34,591 nt of DNA from Mesorhizobium sp. L2C084A000 (GTDB lineage Bacteria; Pseudomonadota; Alphaproteobacteria; Rhizobiales; Rhizobiaceae): positions 277,966-312,556 of the forward strand of contig NZ_AYWX01000009.1 of assembly GCF_000502875.1 (NCBI RefSeq), read 5' to 3'. The position numbers and the translations under genes are program-made. A model generated the notes under the pieces. The model worked only from the letters and a program-made list of their open reading frames with translations. It searched no databases and had not been told where the DNA came from. This document shows positions 7,950 through 15,470 of the stretch, piece by piece. The stretch's first letter is position 1. Every line of letters starts with the position of its first letter.

Positions 7950-8395
7950 TTCACACCAGCCGACCACGGAACGCAGATTTTTCGTCGCATAGCGATCGGA
8001 CGATGCCGCCTTAGCGACCGCCGGGATGGTTGCCAGCACTTGTCGGCAGGTAGAAATACACGCCCGCCGTTAACCCCGAATCGCCTGGCGCGAATCAAAA
8101 AAGAAGCCGTTCAAGGTTTCCCCTGAACGGCTGGTCGAGCCCCCTGCTCCCCTAAAACTCTGACTGAAGTGCTGCCGATCGTCGCGAAACGACCGCTTCT
8201 GGAGTGGTTTTTGTGTGCCACGGGGCTCGCTTCTATGCAACGTAAACCACTTGTTAACCTTAACGGCCCCGACCCGTGAACAAGTGTTAACGACGCTGGC
8301 ACGCTTCCTGCTCCGCAACGCATGTAGGTCATCGGAGGGCGCCCTTCTGTTCACCGATGGGACATCAGACGACAGAATGCGCGGAGCAGCATAGC
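7950..8395. other. Gene-free region between permease and PAS gene
   Basis: No convincing coding sequence is present on either strand. Visible structure includes a leftward terminator (8095-8131, listed separately), an inverted repeat ACTTGTT/AACAAGT around 8249-8285 and several TTAAC boxes (about 8070, 8253, 8259, 8287). TTAAC is the half-site recognised by CtrA in alphaproteobacteria, but the spacing does not match the full TTAA-N7-TTAA site. The right end should hold the promoter of the PAS gene. Confidence 0.4.
8095..8225 (-). ncRNA. Candidate leftward small RNA with intrinsic terminator
   Basis: On the minus strand GCCGTTCA (8131-8124) pairs with TGAACGGC (8113-8106) and is followed at once by TTCTTTTTTG, a typical intrinsic terminator. 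No leftward gene lies upstream for it to end, because the PAS gene reads the other way. About 95-130 bases upstream on that strand lie GTTAACAAG and GCATAGAA, which could be promoter elements. The implied RNA of about 130 bases contains TTTTAGGGGAGCAGGGGG, a purine-rich tract. The terminator is clearly visible; the promoter and the 5' end are guesses, and I do not recognise a named RNA family. Confidence 0.4.
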
Positions 8396-9028
8396 ATGAA
8401 TCAGAATGGATCGATCACGCTGTTCCAATATTGGAATCGCCTGCGTGACGGACGCCCTGCCCCGAAGCGTTCGGAGGTCGAGCCGGCCGACATCAAGTCG
8501 CTGCTGGCCGACACCTTTATCCTGGAACGTGACACGCGCGGGCAAGCCGTATTCCGGCTGGCCGGCACGAGGCTTTGCGCCTGCTACGGCCGCGAGCTCA
8601 AGGGGTTTTCCTTTCCGTCGCTGTGGCGCGAGAAGGATCAACGGCTCGTCTCGCGGCTGATCCACGGCGTCTTCGAGCAGAAGTCGGTCGTGCTCATCAG
8701 CTATGAGGGCTTCAGCCGCAACGGGCGCTCCAACAAGTTCGAACTGCTTGCCCTGCCGCTTGACGGCGGCGTCGAAAATCCACGCTGCCTGGGCGTCATC
8801 AGCGCCGTGGAGAAGCCCTTCTGGCTGGGTGCCGACCCGATCACCGACGCGTTGATCGATTCGATCCGCGTCATAGATCCGGAGAAGGAGCTCCTCAACA
8901 ACCGTCCGGCGATCGATGTTCCCTCGCTCGTTCCCGATGAACTTGGAGCACCCGAGACGATCTCGGCGCTCGGCCGGGCGCGCCGCATCCGCCATCTCGT
9001 CGTCTTCGATGGCGGGCGCGAGGAATAG
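8396..9028 (+). CDS. PAS-domain protein (PAS_5 type)
   Basis: The 210-residue product fits the alphaproteobacterial PAS_5 family (PF07310), small stand-alone PAS proteins without a kinase, cyclase or DNA-binding domain. Recognisable stretches are FQYWNRLRDGRPAPKRSEV, ADIKSLLADTFILERD, FRLAGTRLCACYGRELKGF and LALPLDGG. The ligand and signalling partner are unknown. ATG 8396 is chosen because GGAG stands nine bases before it; an in-frame ATG at 8357 would add 13 unremarkable residues. The PilZ gene follows in the same direction after 176 bases, so a signalling link is possible. Confidence 0.8.
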   Translation: MNQNGSITLFQYWNRLRDGRPAPKRSEVEPADIKSLLADTFILERDTRGQAVFRLAGTRLCACYGRELKGFSFPSLWREKDQRLVSRLIHGVFEQKSVVLISYEGFSRNGRSNKFELLALPLDGGVENPRCLGVISAVEKPFWLGADPITDALIDSIRVIDPEKELLNNRPAIDVPSLVPDELGAPETISALGRARRIRHLVVFDGGREE

Positions 9029-9042
9029 TCCGTTTGCGGCCT

Positions 9043-9092
9043 GATGCACGTCGCCCAAAACCGCGCCGCTGTTTTGGCACCACGGCCTGCAA
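9043..9092. repeat. Degenerate copy of a palindromic dispersed repeat
   Basis: CCAAAAC (9055-9061) pairs with GTTTTGG (9071-9077). Upstream is GCACGTCGC and downstream CACGGCCTGCA. The same order, CATGTCGCCCAAA...TTTTGGG...CGACATGCA, occurs at 28016-28062, so the two sites look like copies of one element, this one worn. It lies between the PAS and PilZ genes. Confidence 0.5.
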
Positions 9093-9204
9093 AAAGGAAA
9101 CCTTGGAGCGCCCGCTTTTTCCCTTTGTTAACCCGCCTTGTTGTACTTCTCTGATGAAGTTCCTCGCATCGGCGCGCGGGATGCCAAACGGGGTGTAGGC
9201 AGTC

Positions 9205-9822
9205 ATGAGGTCAGCGGCGGTCGACTATGCGCCGTCCCAAGCTGAAAGGCGTAACTTTCAGCGCGTCCGGGTCAAAATCTACGGACGCTTCATGCTGGAA
9301 GACCGCACCGAACACCCCTGCCAGGTCGTCGACATGTCACCGGGCAACGTCGCGTTTCGCACCGACCGCATCGGCATGCCCGGCGAAAAAATCATTGCCT
9401 ACATCGATCATATCGGCCGCATCGAAGGTGTCGTCACGCGCACCTTGCAGGACGGTTTCGCGATGACCGTCATCGCGTCGGATCGCAAGAAGGACAAGCT
9501 GGCCGCGCAATTGACCTGGCTCGCCAACAAGCATGAACTCGACCTGCCGGAAGATCGCCGCCACGAGCGCGTCGCGCCGCGCAATCCGACCAGCGTGCTG
9601 CAGCTCACCGACGGCCGCCAGTACCAGTGCCGTATCATCGACCTTTCGCTCTCCGGCGCCGCGGTCGAGATCGACGTCAAACCGGCGATCGGCATCCAGG
9701 TCATGCTTGGCACCATGCGCGGGCAGGTCGTGCGTCATTTCGAGGACGGCGTCGCCATCGAATTCGCTGTGATCCAGCGCCCCGAAACGCTCGATTCCGA
9801 ATTCAACACGCCACGCACCTGA
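9205..9822 (+). CDS. Tandem PilZ-domain protein, probable c-di-GMP receptor
   Basis: PilZ domains bind the second messenger cyclic di-GMP through an RxxxR arm and a D/NxSxxG strand motif. Both occur twice in this 205-residue protein: ERRNFQR with DMSPGN (D43, S45) in the first half, and EDRRHERVAPR with DLSLSG (D146, S148, G151) in the second. The first copy reads DMSPGNVAF, so its final glycine is shifted (DxSxG), and it may bind weakly or not at all; the second copy is canonical. No other effector domain is present. It is followed by a good terminator and then by a BTLCP protease. The start ATG at 9205 follows GGGGTGTAGGCAGTC. Confidence 0.88.
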   Translation: MRSAAVDYAPSQAERRNFQRVRVKIYGRFMLEDRTEHPCQVVDMSPGNVAFRTDRIGMPGEKIIAYIDHIGRIEGVVTRTLQDGFAMTVIASDRKKDKLAAQLTWLANKHELDLPEDRRHERVAPRNPTSVLQLTDGRQYQCRIIDLSLSGAAVEIDVKPAIGIQVMLGTMRGQVVRHFEDGVAIEFAVIQRPETLDSEFNTPRT

Positions 9823-9847
9823 GCAGGCCCGACAGCGACACTCCAGG

Positions 9848-9877
9848 AAACCGGCCCTTGTGGCCGGTTTTGTTTTC
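9848..9877 (+). terminator. Intrinsic terminator of the PilZ gene
   Basis: AACCGGCC (9849-9856) pairs with GGCCGGTT (9862-9869) over a five-base loop and is followed by TTGTTTTC. It begins 26 bases after the PilZ stop, and the strong stem and T-run make this the clearest ordinary terminator in the window. Confidence 0.85.
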
Positions 9878-9954
9878 GACGCCATGACCGGCATGCTTAG
9901 CCCACTCTTGGCGGGCTTGGGAGCCCTCCGCGCGCCGAGATTCGCGCCTCAAGA

Positions 9955-10060
9955 TCCAAACGAATTAATACTCAAATGATTCAAATTTTATTTTTATTCT
10001 ACTGGAGTTTTACTCAATATCTACTTCGCGCTTTTGCGTCAAATAAATCCACATGTGGCA
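9955..10060 (+). promoter_or_regulatory. AT-rich upstream region of the protease gene
   Basis: This stretch (for example TTTTATTTTTATTC near 9986) is sharply more AT-rich than the rest of the window and lies just before the BTLCP gene. It probably contains the promoter and could be bound by an AT-hook or MucR/H-NS-like silencer. No precise -35/-10 pair can be assigned with confidence. Confidence 0.35.
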
Positions 10061-10090
10061 ATGTCTCCTTCGAACGGGGAGACTACAACA

Positions 10091-10699
10091 ATGAAGAAAA
10101 CGAGGGGCAAGCTGTTGCTGGCGGCAATGGCGATGCAGTTTTCCGCTTGGGGATCAGCATATGCCGCGGGACCGGCCTATATGCACACCGGCGGACGCAC
10201 CACCCAGCCTGTTGGCCATTATGAGTTCTGCCAGCGCAGTCCTGGCGAATGCAGCGAAAGGACCCCGAAGGGTGCGCCGGTCGAACTGACCCGCAAATTG
10301 TGGGCGACGATCGTCAACATCAACAATTCGGTCAACACCCGCATCAAGCCGCGCACCGACATGGAAAACTACGGTGTCGAGGAATATTGGGCCTATCCGG
10401 CCAATGGCTATGGCGATTGCGAGGATTACGCGCTGGAAAAGCGCCGCGAGTTGATGGATGCGGGCATGCCGGCCGGCAATTTGCTGATGACGGTGGCGCG
10501 CCAGCCGAATGGCGACGGCCACGCAGTGCTGACCGTGCGCACCAGCCTCGGAGAATTCATCCTCGACAATCTCGAGACCAAGGTCCTGTCCTGGACGGAC
10601 ACCGACTACACCTATCTCAAGCGCCAGTCTGACCAGAATTCCGGTGTTTGGGTAACGATCAACGACGGCCGCTCCGACGCGGTCGCCAGCGTCCGCTAA
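10091..10699 (+). CDS. Exported transglutaminase-like cysteine protease (BTLCP, PF06035)
   Basis: The 202-residue product has a signal peptide (KKTRGKLLLAAMAMQFSAWG, cleavage near AYA-AG) and so acts in the periplasm. It carries the Cys-His-Asp triad of the bacterial transglutaminase-like proteinase family: C110 in GYGDCEDYALEKR, H134 in GDGHAVLTV and D149 in FILDNLE. LapG of Pseudomonas, which cuts surface adhesins under c-di-GMP control, belongs to this superfamily. No LapD-like receptor or adhesin gene is nearby, though a PilZ protein is encoded just upstream, so any c-di-GMP link is inference. ATG 10091 follows GGGGAG by nine bases; the longer frame from 10034 lacks a site. Confidence 0.88.
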   Translation: MKKTRGKLLLAAMAMQFSAWGSAYAAGPAYMHTGGRTTQPVGHYEFCQRSPGECSERTPKGAPVELTRKLWATIVNINNSVNTRIKPRTDMENYGVEEYWAYPANGYGDCEDYALEKRRELMDAGMPAGNLLMTVARQPNGDGHAVLTVRTSLGEFILDNLETKVLSWTDTDYTYLKRQSDQNSGVWVTINDGRSDAVASVR

Positions 10700-10744
10700 A
10701 ACAGAGATCAAGCGCGCCGCATGAATGCGACCGCTTAAGGAGAA

Positions 10745-10819
10745 ACCCGGTCGAGTCCCCACCCTCCCCGTCCCCAACGACCGGGTGAAAGGAGCCGGCC
10801 CCGTCCCCGGGCCGGCTCC
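10745..10819 (+). ncRNA. Two C-rich hairpins after the protease gene, possible small RNA or terminator
   Basis: ACCCGGTCG (10745-10753) pairs with CGACCGGGT (10778-10786) around a 24-base loop that is almost all C runs (CCCCACCCTCCCCGTCCCC). Five bases later GGAGCCGGCCC (10791-10801) pairs perfectly with GGGCCGGCTCC (10809-10819) around CGTCCCC. The second could end transcription though the following T content is weak (CCATTTCTGG). Exposed C-rich loops recall the anti-Shine-Dalgarno RNAs at 31963-32420. Whether this is a 3' end of the protease message or a separate RNA cannot be told. Confidence 0.4.
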
Positions 10820-10845
10820 GCCATTTCTGGCGGTCCATTGAAATC

Positions 10846-10876
10846 TTGACAATGTCACGATTTCTATTCCTTAGAT
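10846..10876 (+). promoter_or_regulatory. Possible sigma-70 promoter for the NYN gene
   Basis: TTGACA (10846-10851) is followed after 18 or 19 bases by CTTAGAT (10870-10876). It is the only TTGACA in this gap and lies 115 bases upstream of the NYN-domain start. The -10 match is modest. Confidence 0.3.
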
Positions 10877-10991
10877 TCCTGTTTGCAGCCCACCTCTGCT
10901 ACAACAGCAAGTAGCGCGAACCGTGGTTTGGCAATGGTTTCGCCGGCTAGAGTTCGAATCTTGAGAGGGCGCCAGCCGCAGGAAGTGTCGC

Positions 10992-11744
10992 ATGCCTCCC
11001 GAGCCCCGATCACCTCGCCTTGCGGTTCTTATCGACGCCGACAACGCTTCCGCCAAGATTGCCGACGGCCTGTTCGCGGAGATCGCGAAGATTGGTGAAG
11101 CCAGCGTCCGCCGCATCTACGGTGACTTTTCAAACGTCCGGTCGAAGGGATGGACTGACGTCTTGTCAAAGCATGCGATCATTCCGCAGCAGCAGTTCGC
11201 CTATACCACCGGGAAGAACGCCTCAGATATCACGCTAGTGATCGATGCTATGGACCTGCTCCATAGCGGTCGTTTCGACGGTTTCTGTCTGGTTTCTTCC
11301 GACAGCGACTTCACCCGGCTTGCCGCCCGCATTCGCGAACAGGGTGTCGATGTATTCGGGTTCGGCGAGCAGAAGACACCGGAGAGTTTTCGGCAGGCAT
11401 GCCGCCGTTTCATCTACACCGAAAATCTTCTACGTGGCGTGGCCAATATTCAAGATACCGCGCCTGCAGCCAAGCCGCTTCAATCGTCCAGCGCTGCGAT
11501 GCCCATACTCAAGAAAGTCATTGGTCAGATGGACAGTGAGGATGGTTGGGTATTGCTTGGCACATTTGGAAAGCAGCTGTCAAACCTGTTTTCAGATTTT
11601 GACCCTCGCACCTACGGCTTCAGCAAACTGAGCGATCTGGTGAGGAGTACGGATGCATTTGAAATCGAAACCCCTAAGGGTGGAGGCATGCGAATACGGA
11701 CCAAGCCTACGGCAGGGAAGAAAGCAAAAAACAAAGCCGCGTAG
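10992..11744 (+). CDS. NYN (PIN-like) domain protein with probable C-terminal LOTUS/OST-HTH domain
   Basis: The first 150 residues form a NYN/LabA-type PIN-like nuclease domain with its acidic residues in the expected order: D15 and D17 in VLIDADN, D79 in NASDITLVIDAMDLL and D104/D106 in VSSDSDFTRLA. Such domains are thought to cut RNA with a metal ion. Residues about 170-235 (ILKKVIGQMDSEDGWVLLG, then DPRTYGFSKLSDLV and MRIRTKP) resemble the OST-HTH/LOTUS fold, an RNA-binding module fused to NYN domains in many bacteria. The tail is lysine-rich. Codon choice is less GC-biased than in its neighbours, hinting at different ancestry. It stands alone with no obvious partner. Confidence 0.88.
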   Translation: MPPEPRSPRLAVLIDADNASAKIADGLFAEIAKIGEASVRRIYGDFSNVRSKGWTDVLSKHAIIPQQQFAYTTGKNASDITLVIDAMDLLHSGRFDGFCLVSSDSDFTRLAARIREQGVDVFGFGEQKTPESFRQACRRFIYTENLLRGVANIQDTAPAAKPLQSSSAAMPILKKVIGQMDSEDGWVLLGTFGKQLSNLFSDFDPRTYGFSKLSDLVRSTDAFEIETPKGGGMRIRTKPTAGKKAKNKAA

Positions 11745-11859
11745 CGGTGGCCAGGGGACCACATATCCCAACGAGCGCATCAGAACGTCGCGACCACCTT
11801 TCCGCCGGCAGCAGATCGAGGCACTATAGGCCGTCAGTTTCGCCTTCTGGATCACGGCG

Positions 11860-12420
11860 ATGTTGGAAATCCCCGAAGATCGGTGCGAACGTCATCGTCT
11901 GTTCAAGGCGATCGACGATGCCTTCAAGGCCGGCGATTTCGAAGGCCTCGGCGTAGCCCTGGGCGGCTCGCCCCGCTGGTTCGATGAGCGCATGCCGTTT
12001 GAACTCGGCCTCGGGCATCCGCTGGAATATGCGATCTATTGGAGCCCCGTCGGTTTCATCTCGACCTTGCTGGATGTTGGCTCGGATCCGAACTATCAGG
12101 ATCACGGCGGGTTTCCTTCCGTCATTGCGGCGCTGTCCACCGACCGGGCCGACAGGCTGGACATCGTGCGGGTATTGATCGACGGCGGCGCCGACCCGAA
12201 CATGCGGGGTGTGAACGATTGGACGCCGCTTCACTATTCGGTGGCAATCCGCAGTGCCGATGCGATCCGCCTGCTTTTGGTGGCGGGCGCCGACCCGGCA
12301 CTCGAAACCCGCATCGATAACTACAGGACGGCCGTGGAAGAGGCCGAGATTGCCGGCTTTGAAGCCGGTGCTTCATTGCTGCGCGATGCGATGGCCGGGC
12401 GCAGCTCCAACGAACAGTGA
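11860..12420 (+). CDS. Ankyrin-repeat protein
   Basis: The 186-residue product has two to three ankyrin repeats. The clearest are IVRVLIDGGADPNMRGVNDW followed by TPLHYSVAIRSADAIRLLLVAGADPALE, with an earlier ISTLLDVGSDPNYQDHGGFP. Ankyrin repeats form a protein-binding stack; no catalytic domain is attached and no signal peptide is seen, so a cytoplasmic interaction role is all that can be said. It begins 115 bases after the NYN gene on the same strand and faces the carbonic anhydrase-like gene. ATG 11860 has only a weak ribosome site (GGATCACGGCG). Confidence 0.85.
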   Translation: MLEIPEDRCERHRLFKAIDDAFKAGDFEGLGVALGGSPRWFDERMPFELGLGHPLEYAIYWSPVGFISTLLDVGSDPNYQDHGGFPSVIAALSTDRADRLDIVRVLIDGGADPNMRGVNDWTPLHYSVAIRSADAIRLLLVAGADPALETRIDNYRTAVEEAEIAGFEAGASLLRDAMAGRSSNEQ

Positions 12421-12464
12421 GTTGGGGCGCGACGAACCCTCGCCGACAGGTGGCCAAACCGGCC

Positions 12465-12992
12465 TCAGACCTTCTTCAACCCAACCTTGAAGCGCTTGCC
12501 GTTGGCGACATAATGCGCCGCCGAGCCGCGCAACCTGGCCACGGCCGCGTCGTCCAGCACCCTGATCGCCTTGGCAGGTGAACCGACGATCAGCGAATTG
12601 TCCGGGAATTCCTTGCCTTCGGTGACCAGCGCGCCGGCGCCGACCAGAGAATTTCTGCCGATTTTCGCGCCGTTCAGCACGATGGCGCCCATGCCGATCA
12701 GGCTGTTGTCGCCGATCGTGCAGCCATGCAGCAAGGCGCGGTGGCCGATCGTGCAGCCTTCCCCGATCGTCAGCGGGAAGCCGGGATCGGTGTGCATGAC
12801 GGTATGTTCCTGCACATTGGTGTCGGCGCCGATGACGATGGGCTCATTGTCGCCGCGGATGACGGCGCCGAACCAGAAGCCGGCATTGCGTCCGACCCTG
12901 ACGTCGCCGATCAGCGTCGCATCGGGCGCGATCCAGTTCGAGTCCGCATCGGCGAAGCTGGGCTCTGTTCCGTCGATCGCATAAAGCGGCAT
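12465..12992 (-). CDS. Gamma-carbonic anhydrase family protein (YrdA/PaaY-like hexapeptide protein)
   Basis: This 175-residue protein is a left-handed beta-helix with repeated hexapeptides (IGDVRVGRNAGFWFG, IGEGCTIGHRALLHGCTIGD, IGMGAIVLNGAKIGRNSLVG). Likely zinc ligands are H67 in QEHTVMHTD, and H84 and H89 in IGHRALLHGC; R46 and D48 in VIRGDN match the family salt bridge, with Q61 nearby. Members form trimers with active sites between subunits. Many bacterial members have weak or no carbonic anhydrase activity, and some are thioesterases or acyltransferase relatives, so the reaction is uncertain. It converges with the ankyrin gene and lies 19 bases downstream of the small membrane protein on the same strand. 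Confidence 0.92.
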   Translation of the reverse strand: MPLYAIDGTEPSFADADSNWIAPDATLIGDVRVGRNAGFWFGAVIRGDNEPIVIGADTNVQEHTVMHTDPGFPLTIGEGCTIGHRALLHGCTIGDNSLIGMGAIVLNGAKIGRNSLVGAGALVTEGKEFPDNSLIVGSPAKAIRVLDDAAVARLRGSAAHYVANGKRFKVGLKKV

Positions 12993-13011
12993 TTCTGGTC
13001 TCCGAATCGTC

Positions 13012-13353
13012 TCAGCCTGGCAGTTCGGACCCTAGGAGACGGACCGTCCATGAGGCAATGGCAAGCACGACGACGCCCAGCGCGAAGGTCCACGCAATTG
13101 CCGTGCAGCCGCAGGACATCAGCGCCAACGTTGAAATGCGGCGCTGACGCCGGGCATCGATGGCATCGTTGACCAGCATGAAGGGTCCGGCACAGGCCGT
13201 GGCGAGCAGCGAGCGCAAGACATGTGACGGCGACACATAGGGTTCGGTGAAGGCGACCTTGCGGCCCGACACCAGTTCCATGGCCGATCCGGCCAGCCCG
13301 CAGGCCGTCAACCCGACGGCAAAAGCAAAGAGTGTGAGTTCCAGCGGTCCCAT
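13012..13353 (-). CDS. Small membrane protein of unknown function
   Basis: The 113-residue product begins MGPLELTLFAFAVGLTACGL and has three likely membrane segments: residues about 4-24, about 50-65 (weaker, SLLATACAGPFMLVNDAI) and about 80-105 (STLALMSCGCTAIAWTFALG). A basic stretch DARRQRRIS sits between the last two. I do not recognise a functional family with certainty; proteins of this kind are seen in rhizobia. ATG 13353 is chosen over the in-frame ATG at 13383 because GGAAAG lies at a proper distance before it. It may be co-transcribed with the carbonic anhydrase-like gene. Confidence 0.7.
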   Translation of the reverse strand: MGPLELTLFAFAVGLTACGLAGSAMELVSGRKVAFTEPYVSPSHVLRSLLATACAGPFMLVNDAIDARRQRRISTLALMSCGCTAIAWTFALGVVVLAIASWTVRLLGSELPG

Positions 13354-13478
13354 CTTAACTTTCCATTTACCATGAAATTGCACAGTCGTTCCATGCAGGC
13401 TGCAAGAGCCGTGCCGTGCGATGTGTGCCGCCCAGGGACACTGGAGGCGGACGGGCGGCCCGAGATTCGAGGACTGAG

Positions 13479-14204
13479 ATGAAGCAGGCAGCGCTCGCCA
13501 ACGAACTTACCGTGGTCGATTCCACGCTGATGAAGCGGGTGCTCTACGGGTTCGCGGCGCTCGCCCTGTTGTCGGTGGCGATCAGCCTTGCCGGCAAATG
13601 GTTCGGCCACTCGATCGCCATGGCCGGATACACCGACGACGCAACGGTGCACCAGGTGGTGATCGGCAACAATGTCATCACGGTCCCGGCCAACGCCATC
13701 CGTTTCGCCCAAGCCCGGCGCGACGGCATCGCCTCGCGGCTCGACCTCTATCTGCGCTATCCCCAGATGGACGGCTACAGCGAGCCGGCGCGCAACGATT
13801 TCAACCACACGGGCACAGTCAAGAACGTCGTCTTTCTGTCCTTCGAACAGCAGATGATGTCGCGTGACATGAGTGGCCGCTTCACGCCGATCTACAGCGC
13901 GTTGATCACCCGACCCGGCATTGCCGGGCCTGGCGGCACGATGATTTATGGTTTCAACGAGAAATCAGGCTATCTGAACGAGGTGCTGGTTGTCGGCAAT
14001 CGCCCCGGCAAGGAGCCGTTCGTGGCCCGTTGCCTGAGCGGGCCGAGTGCCGAGCAATCGCTGGCGCCTTGCGAGCGCGACATTCAGGTCGGCGACGAAC
14101 TCAGCCTCACCTATCGCTTCCCAAGGGAGTTTTTGGGCGATTGGCAGGCGCTCGACGCGGCAATCGCCACTGAAGCCGGGCGCGTTCTGAAGGCGGGAGG
14201 CTAA
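13479..14204 (+). CDS. Membrane-anchored protein of unknown function
   Basis: The 241-residue product has one membrane segment near its N-terminus (residues about 19-41, RVLYGFAALALLSVAISLAG) and a periplasmic remainder. Later stretches such as VIGNNVITVPANAIRFAQA, SRLDLYLRYPQMDGYSEPARN, TPIYSALITRPG and LSLTYRFPREFLGDW look like a single compact beta-rich domain. Two cysteines (in RCLSGP and APCERD) could form a disulphide. I recognise no named domain. ATG 13479 is chosen because GAGG precedes it by six bases. It is divergent from the small membrane gene across 125 bases. Confidence 0.75.
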   Translation: MKQAALANELTVVDSTLMKRVLYGFAALALLSVAISLAGKWFGHSIAMAGYTDDATVHQVVIGNNVITVPANAIRFAQARRDGIASRLDLYLRYPQMDGYSEPARNDFNHTGTVKNVVFLSFEQQMMSRDMSGRFTPIYSALITRPGIAGPGGTMIYGFNEKSGYLNEVLVVGNRPGKEPFVARCLSGPSAEQSLAPCERDIQVGDELSLTYRFPREFLGDWQALDAAIATEAGRVLKAGG

Positions 14205-14265
14205 GAACGCTTCGAGGGAACCGGCTGGCCGGCCGCATGAGCCGACCGACCGCAAGATTTGCTGC

Positions 14266-14469
14266 TCAGGCCAGATCGATGTCGAGAATTGCCATCGAAA
14301 AATTGTAGTCGCCGTCGTCCTCGTCCTTGAAGACGATGCCGAGGAATTCGTCGCCGACATAGACCTCGGCCGAATCGTCCTTGCGCGGCCGCGCCTTGAC
14401 CTCGAGCTTGGGGTTTTGGAAGACGCGCTTGAAATAGGCGTCCAGCTTTCTGATTTCGTCCGGCTTCAA
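14266..14469 (-). CDS. DUF3126 family protein
   Basis: This 67-residue protein matches DUF3126, a small alphaproteobacterial family of unknown function. It reads KPDEIRKLDAYFKRVFQNPK followed by LEVKARPRKDDSAEVYVGDE and ends FSMAILDIDLA. The start is a TTG at 14469, preceded by GGAGAAGACTG, a good ribosome site; no ATG is available nearby. It lies 152 bases downstream of cysE on the same strand, an arrangement I associate with related rhizobia, and could be in the same transcript. Confidence 0.85.
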   Translation of the reverse strand: MKPDEIRKLDAYFKRVFQNPKLEVKARPRKDDSAEVYVGDEFLGIVFKDEDDGDYNFSMAILDIDLA

Positions 14470-14621
14470 CAGTCTTCTCCGATCATCGGGCTTGCTCGTT
14501 CGAACGCGCTTCTGGCACGTCGACAATGGCGATGTAAAGGCAAGCGGCCTGATAAGGCGAGACAACCACCCGCTCATGCCCGCGGCCGGAATCCCGCAGC
14601 AGACGGTGGGCCCTGTGAAAA

Positions 14622-15470
14622 TCAGATGTCGAAGCTGACGACCTGATCCATCGTCTGCGACGGCAGAAGCTGGTCCATCTGGCGCGACGGCTGATCGCAG
14701 CCGGTCTCGCCGACGACGCGGGCCGGCACGCCGGCAACCGTCTTGTTGTGCGGCACCGGCGACAGCACCACCGAGCCTGCCGCGATCTTCGAGCAATGGC
14801 CGATTTCGATGTTACCGAGGATCTTGGCGCCGGCGCCGATCAGCACGCCATAGCGGATCTTGGGGTGACGGTCGCCGCCGGCCTTGCCGGTACCGCCCAA
14901 TGTCACGCCATGCAGGATCGACACGTCGTCCTCGATGACCGCGGTCTCACCGACCACCAGGCCGGTGGCGTGGTCGATGAAGATGCCCTTGCCGATGCGG
15001 GCGGCGGGGTTGATGTCGGTCTGGAAGACCGAGGACGAGCGGCTCTGCAGATAGAGCGCGAAATCCTTGCGTCCCTGGTTCCACAGCCAATGCGCCAGCC
15101 GGTGGGTCTGGATGGCGTGGAAACCCTTGAAATAGAGCACAGGCATGATGAAGCGGTCGCAAGCCGGATCGCGATCGTAATAGGCCTGGATGTCGACACG
15201 CACCGTCGTCGGCCACTCCTTGTCGTCGGCCAGCATGGACTTGAAGGTCTGGCGGATGAGATCGGAGCCGATGTCCTGGTGCGCCAGCCGCTCGGCCAGC
15301 CGATGAATGACCGCCTCCTCCAGGCTGTCCTGGTTGAGGATGGTCGAATAGAGGAATGCAGCGAGCAGCGGGTCGCGGTTGACAGCCTCCATGGCCTCGT
15401 CGCGGATCGAACGCCAGATCGGATCGACCGGCTTCAATGCGCTGTGTCGGGAAATGCTGATGCTGTTCAT
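14622..15470 (-). CDS. cysE: Serine O-acetyltransferase
   Basis: CysE transfers an acetyl group from acetyl-CoA to serine, giving O-acetylserine, the first step of cysteine synthesis. The 282-residue product has the helical N-terminal domain (DPIWRSIRDEAMEAVNRDP, FLYSTILNQDSLEEAV) and a C-terminal hexapeptide beta-helix (IGKGIFIDHATGLVVGETAV, LHGVTLGGTGK, HPKIRYGVLIGAGAKILG). The catalytic Asp and His lie in YDRDPACDR and IDHATG. The C-terminal tail ends in isoleucine (VVSFDI), which in CysE is the residue that inserts into cysteine synthase CysK. ATG 15470 gives the normal family length; the frame is open to 15836 but that part is not CysE-like. Confidence 0.95.
   Translation of the reverse strand: MNSISISRHSALKPVDPIWRSIRDEAMEAVNRDPLLAAFLYSTILNQDSLEEAVIHRLAERLAHQDIGSDLIRQTFKSMLADDKEWPTTVRVDIQAYYDRDPACDRFIMPVLYFKGFHAIQTHRLAHWLWNQGRKDFALYLQSRSSSVFQTDINPAARIGKGIFIDHATGLVVGETAVIEDDVSILHGVTLGGTGKAGGDRHPKIRYGVLIGAGAKILGNIEIGHCSKIAAGSVVLSPVPHNKTVAGVPARVVGETGCDQPSRQMDQLLPSQTMDQVVSFDI

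Noticed and set aside
8249..8292. CtrA binding site (TTAAC boxes)
   Set aside because: Half-sites are present but none are spaced as TTAA-N7-TTAA, so a full site is not supported; kept only as a remark on the possible small RNA.
8070..8354. A 94-codon minus-strand frame in the gene-free region
   Set aside because: It runs through the leftward terminator and lacks a ribosome site and any family resemblance; a noncoding RNA explains the terminator better.
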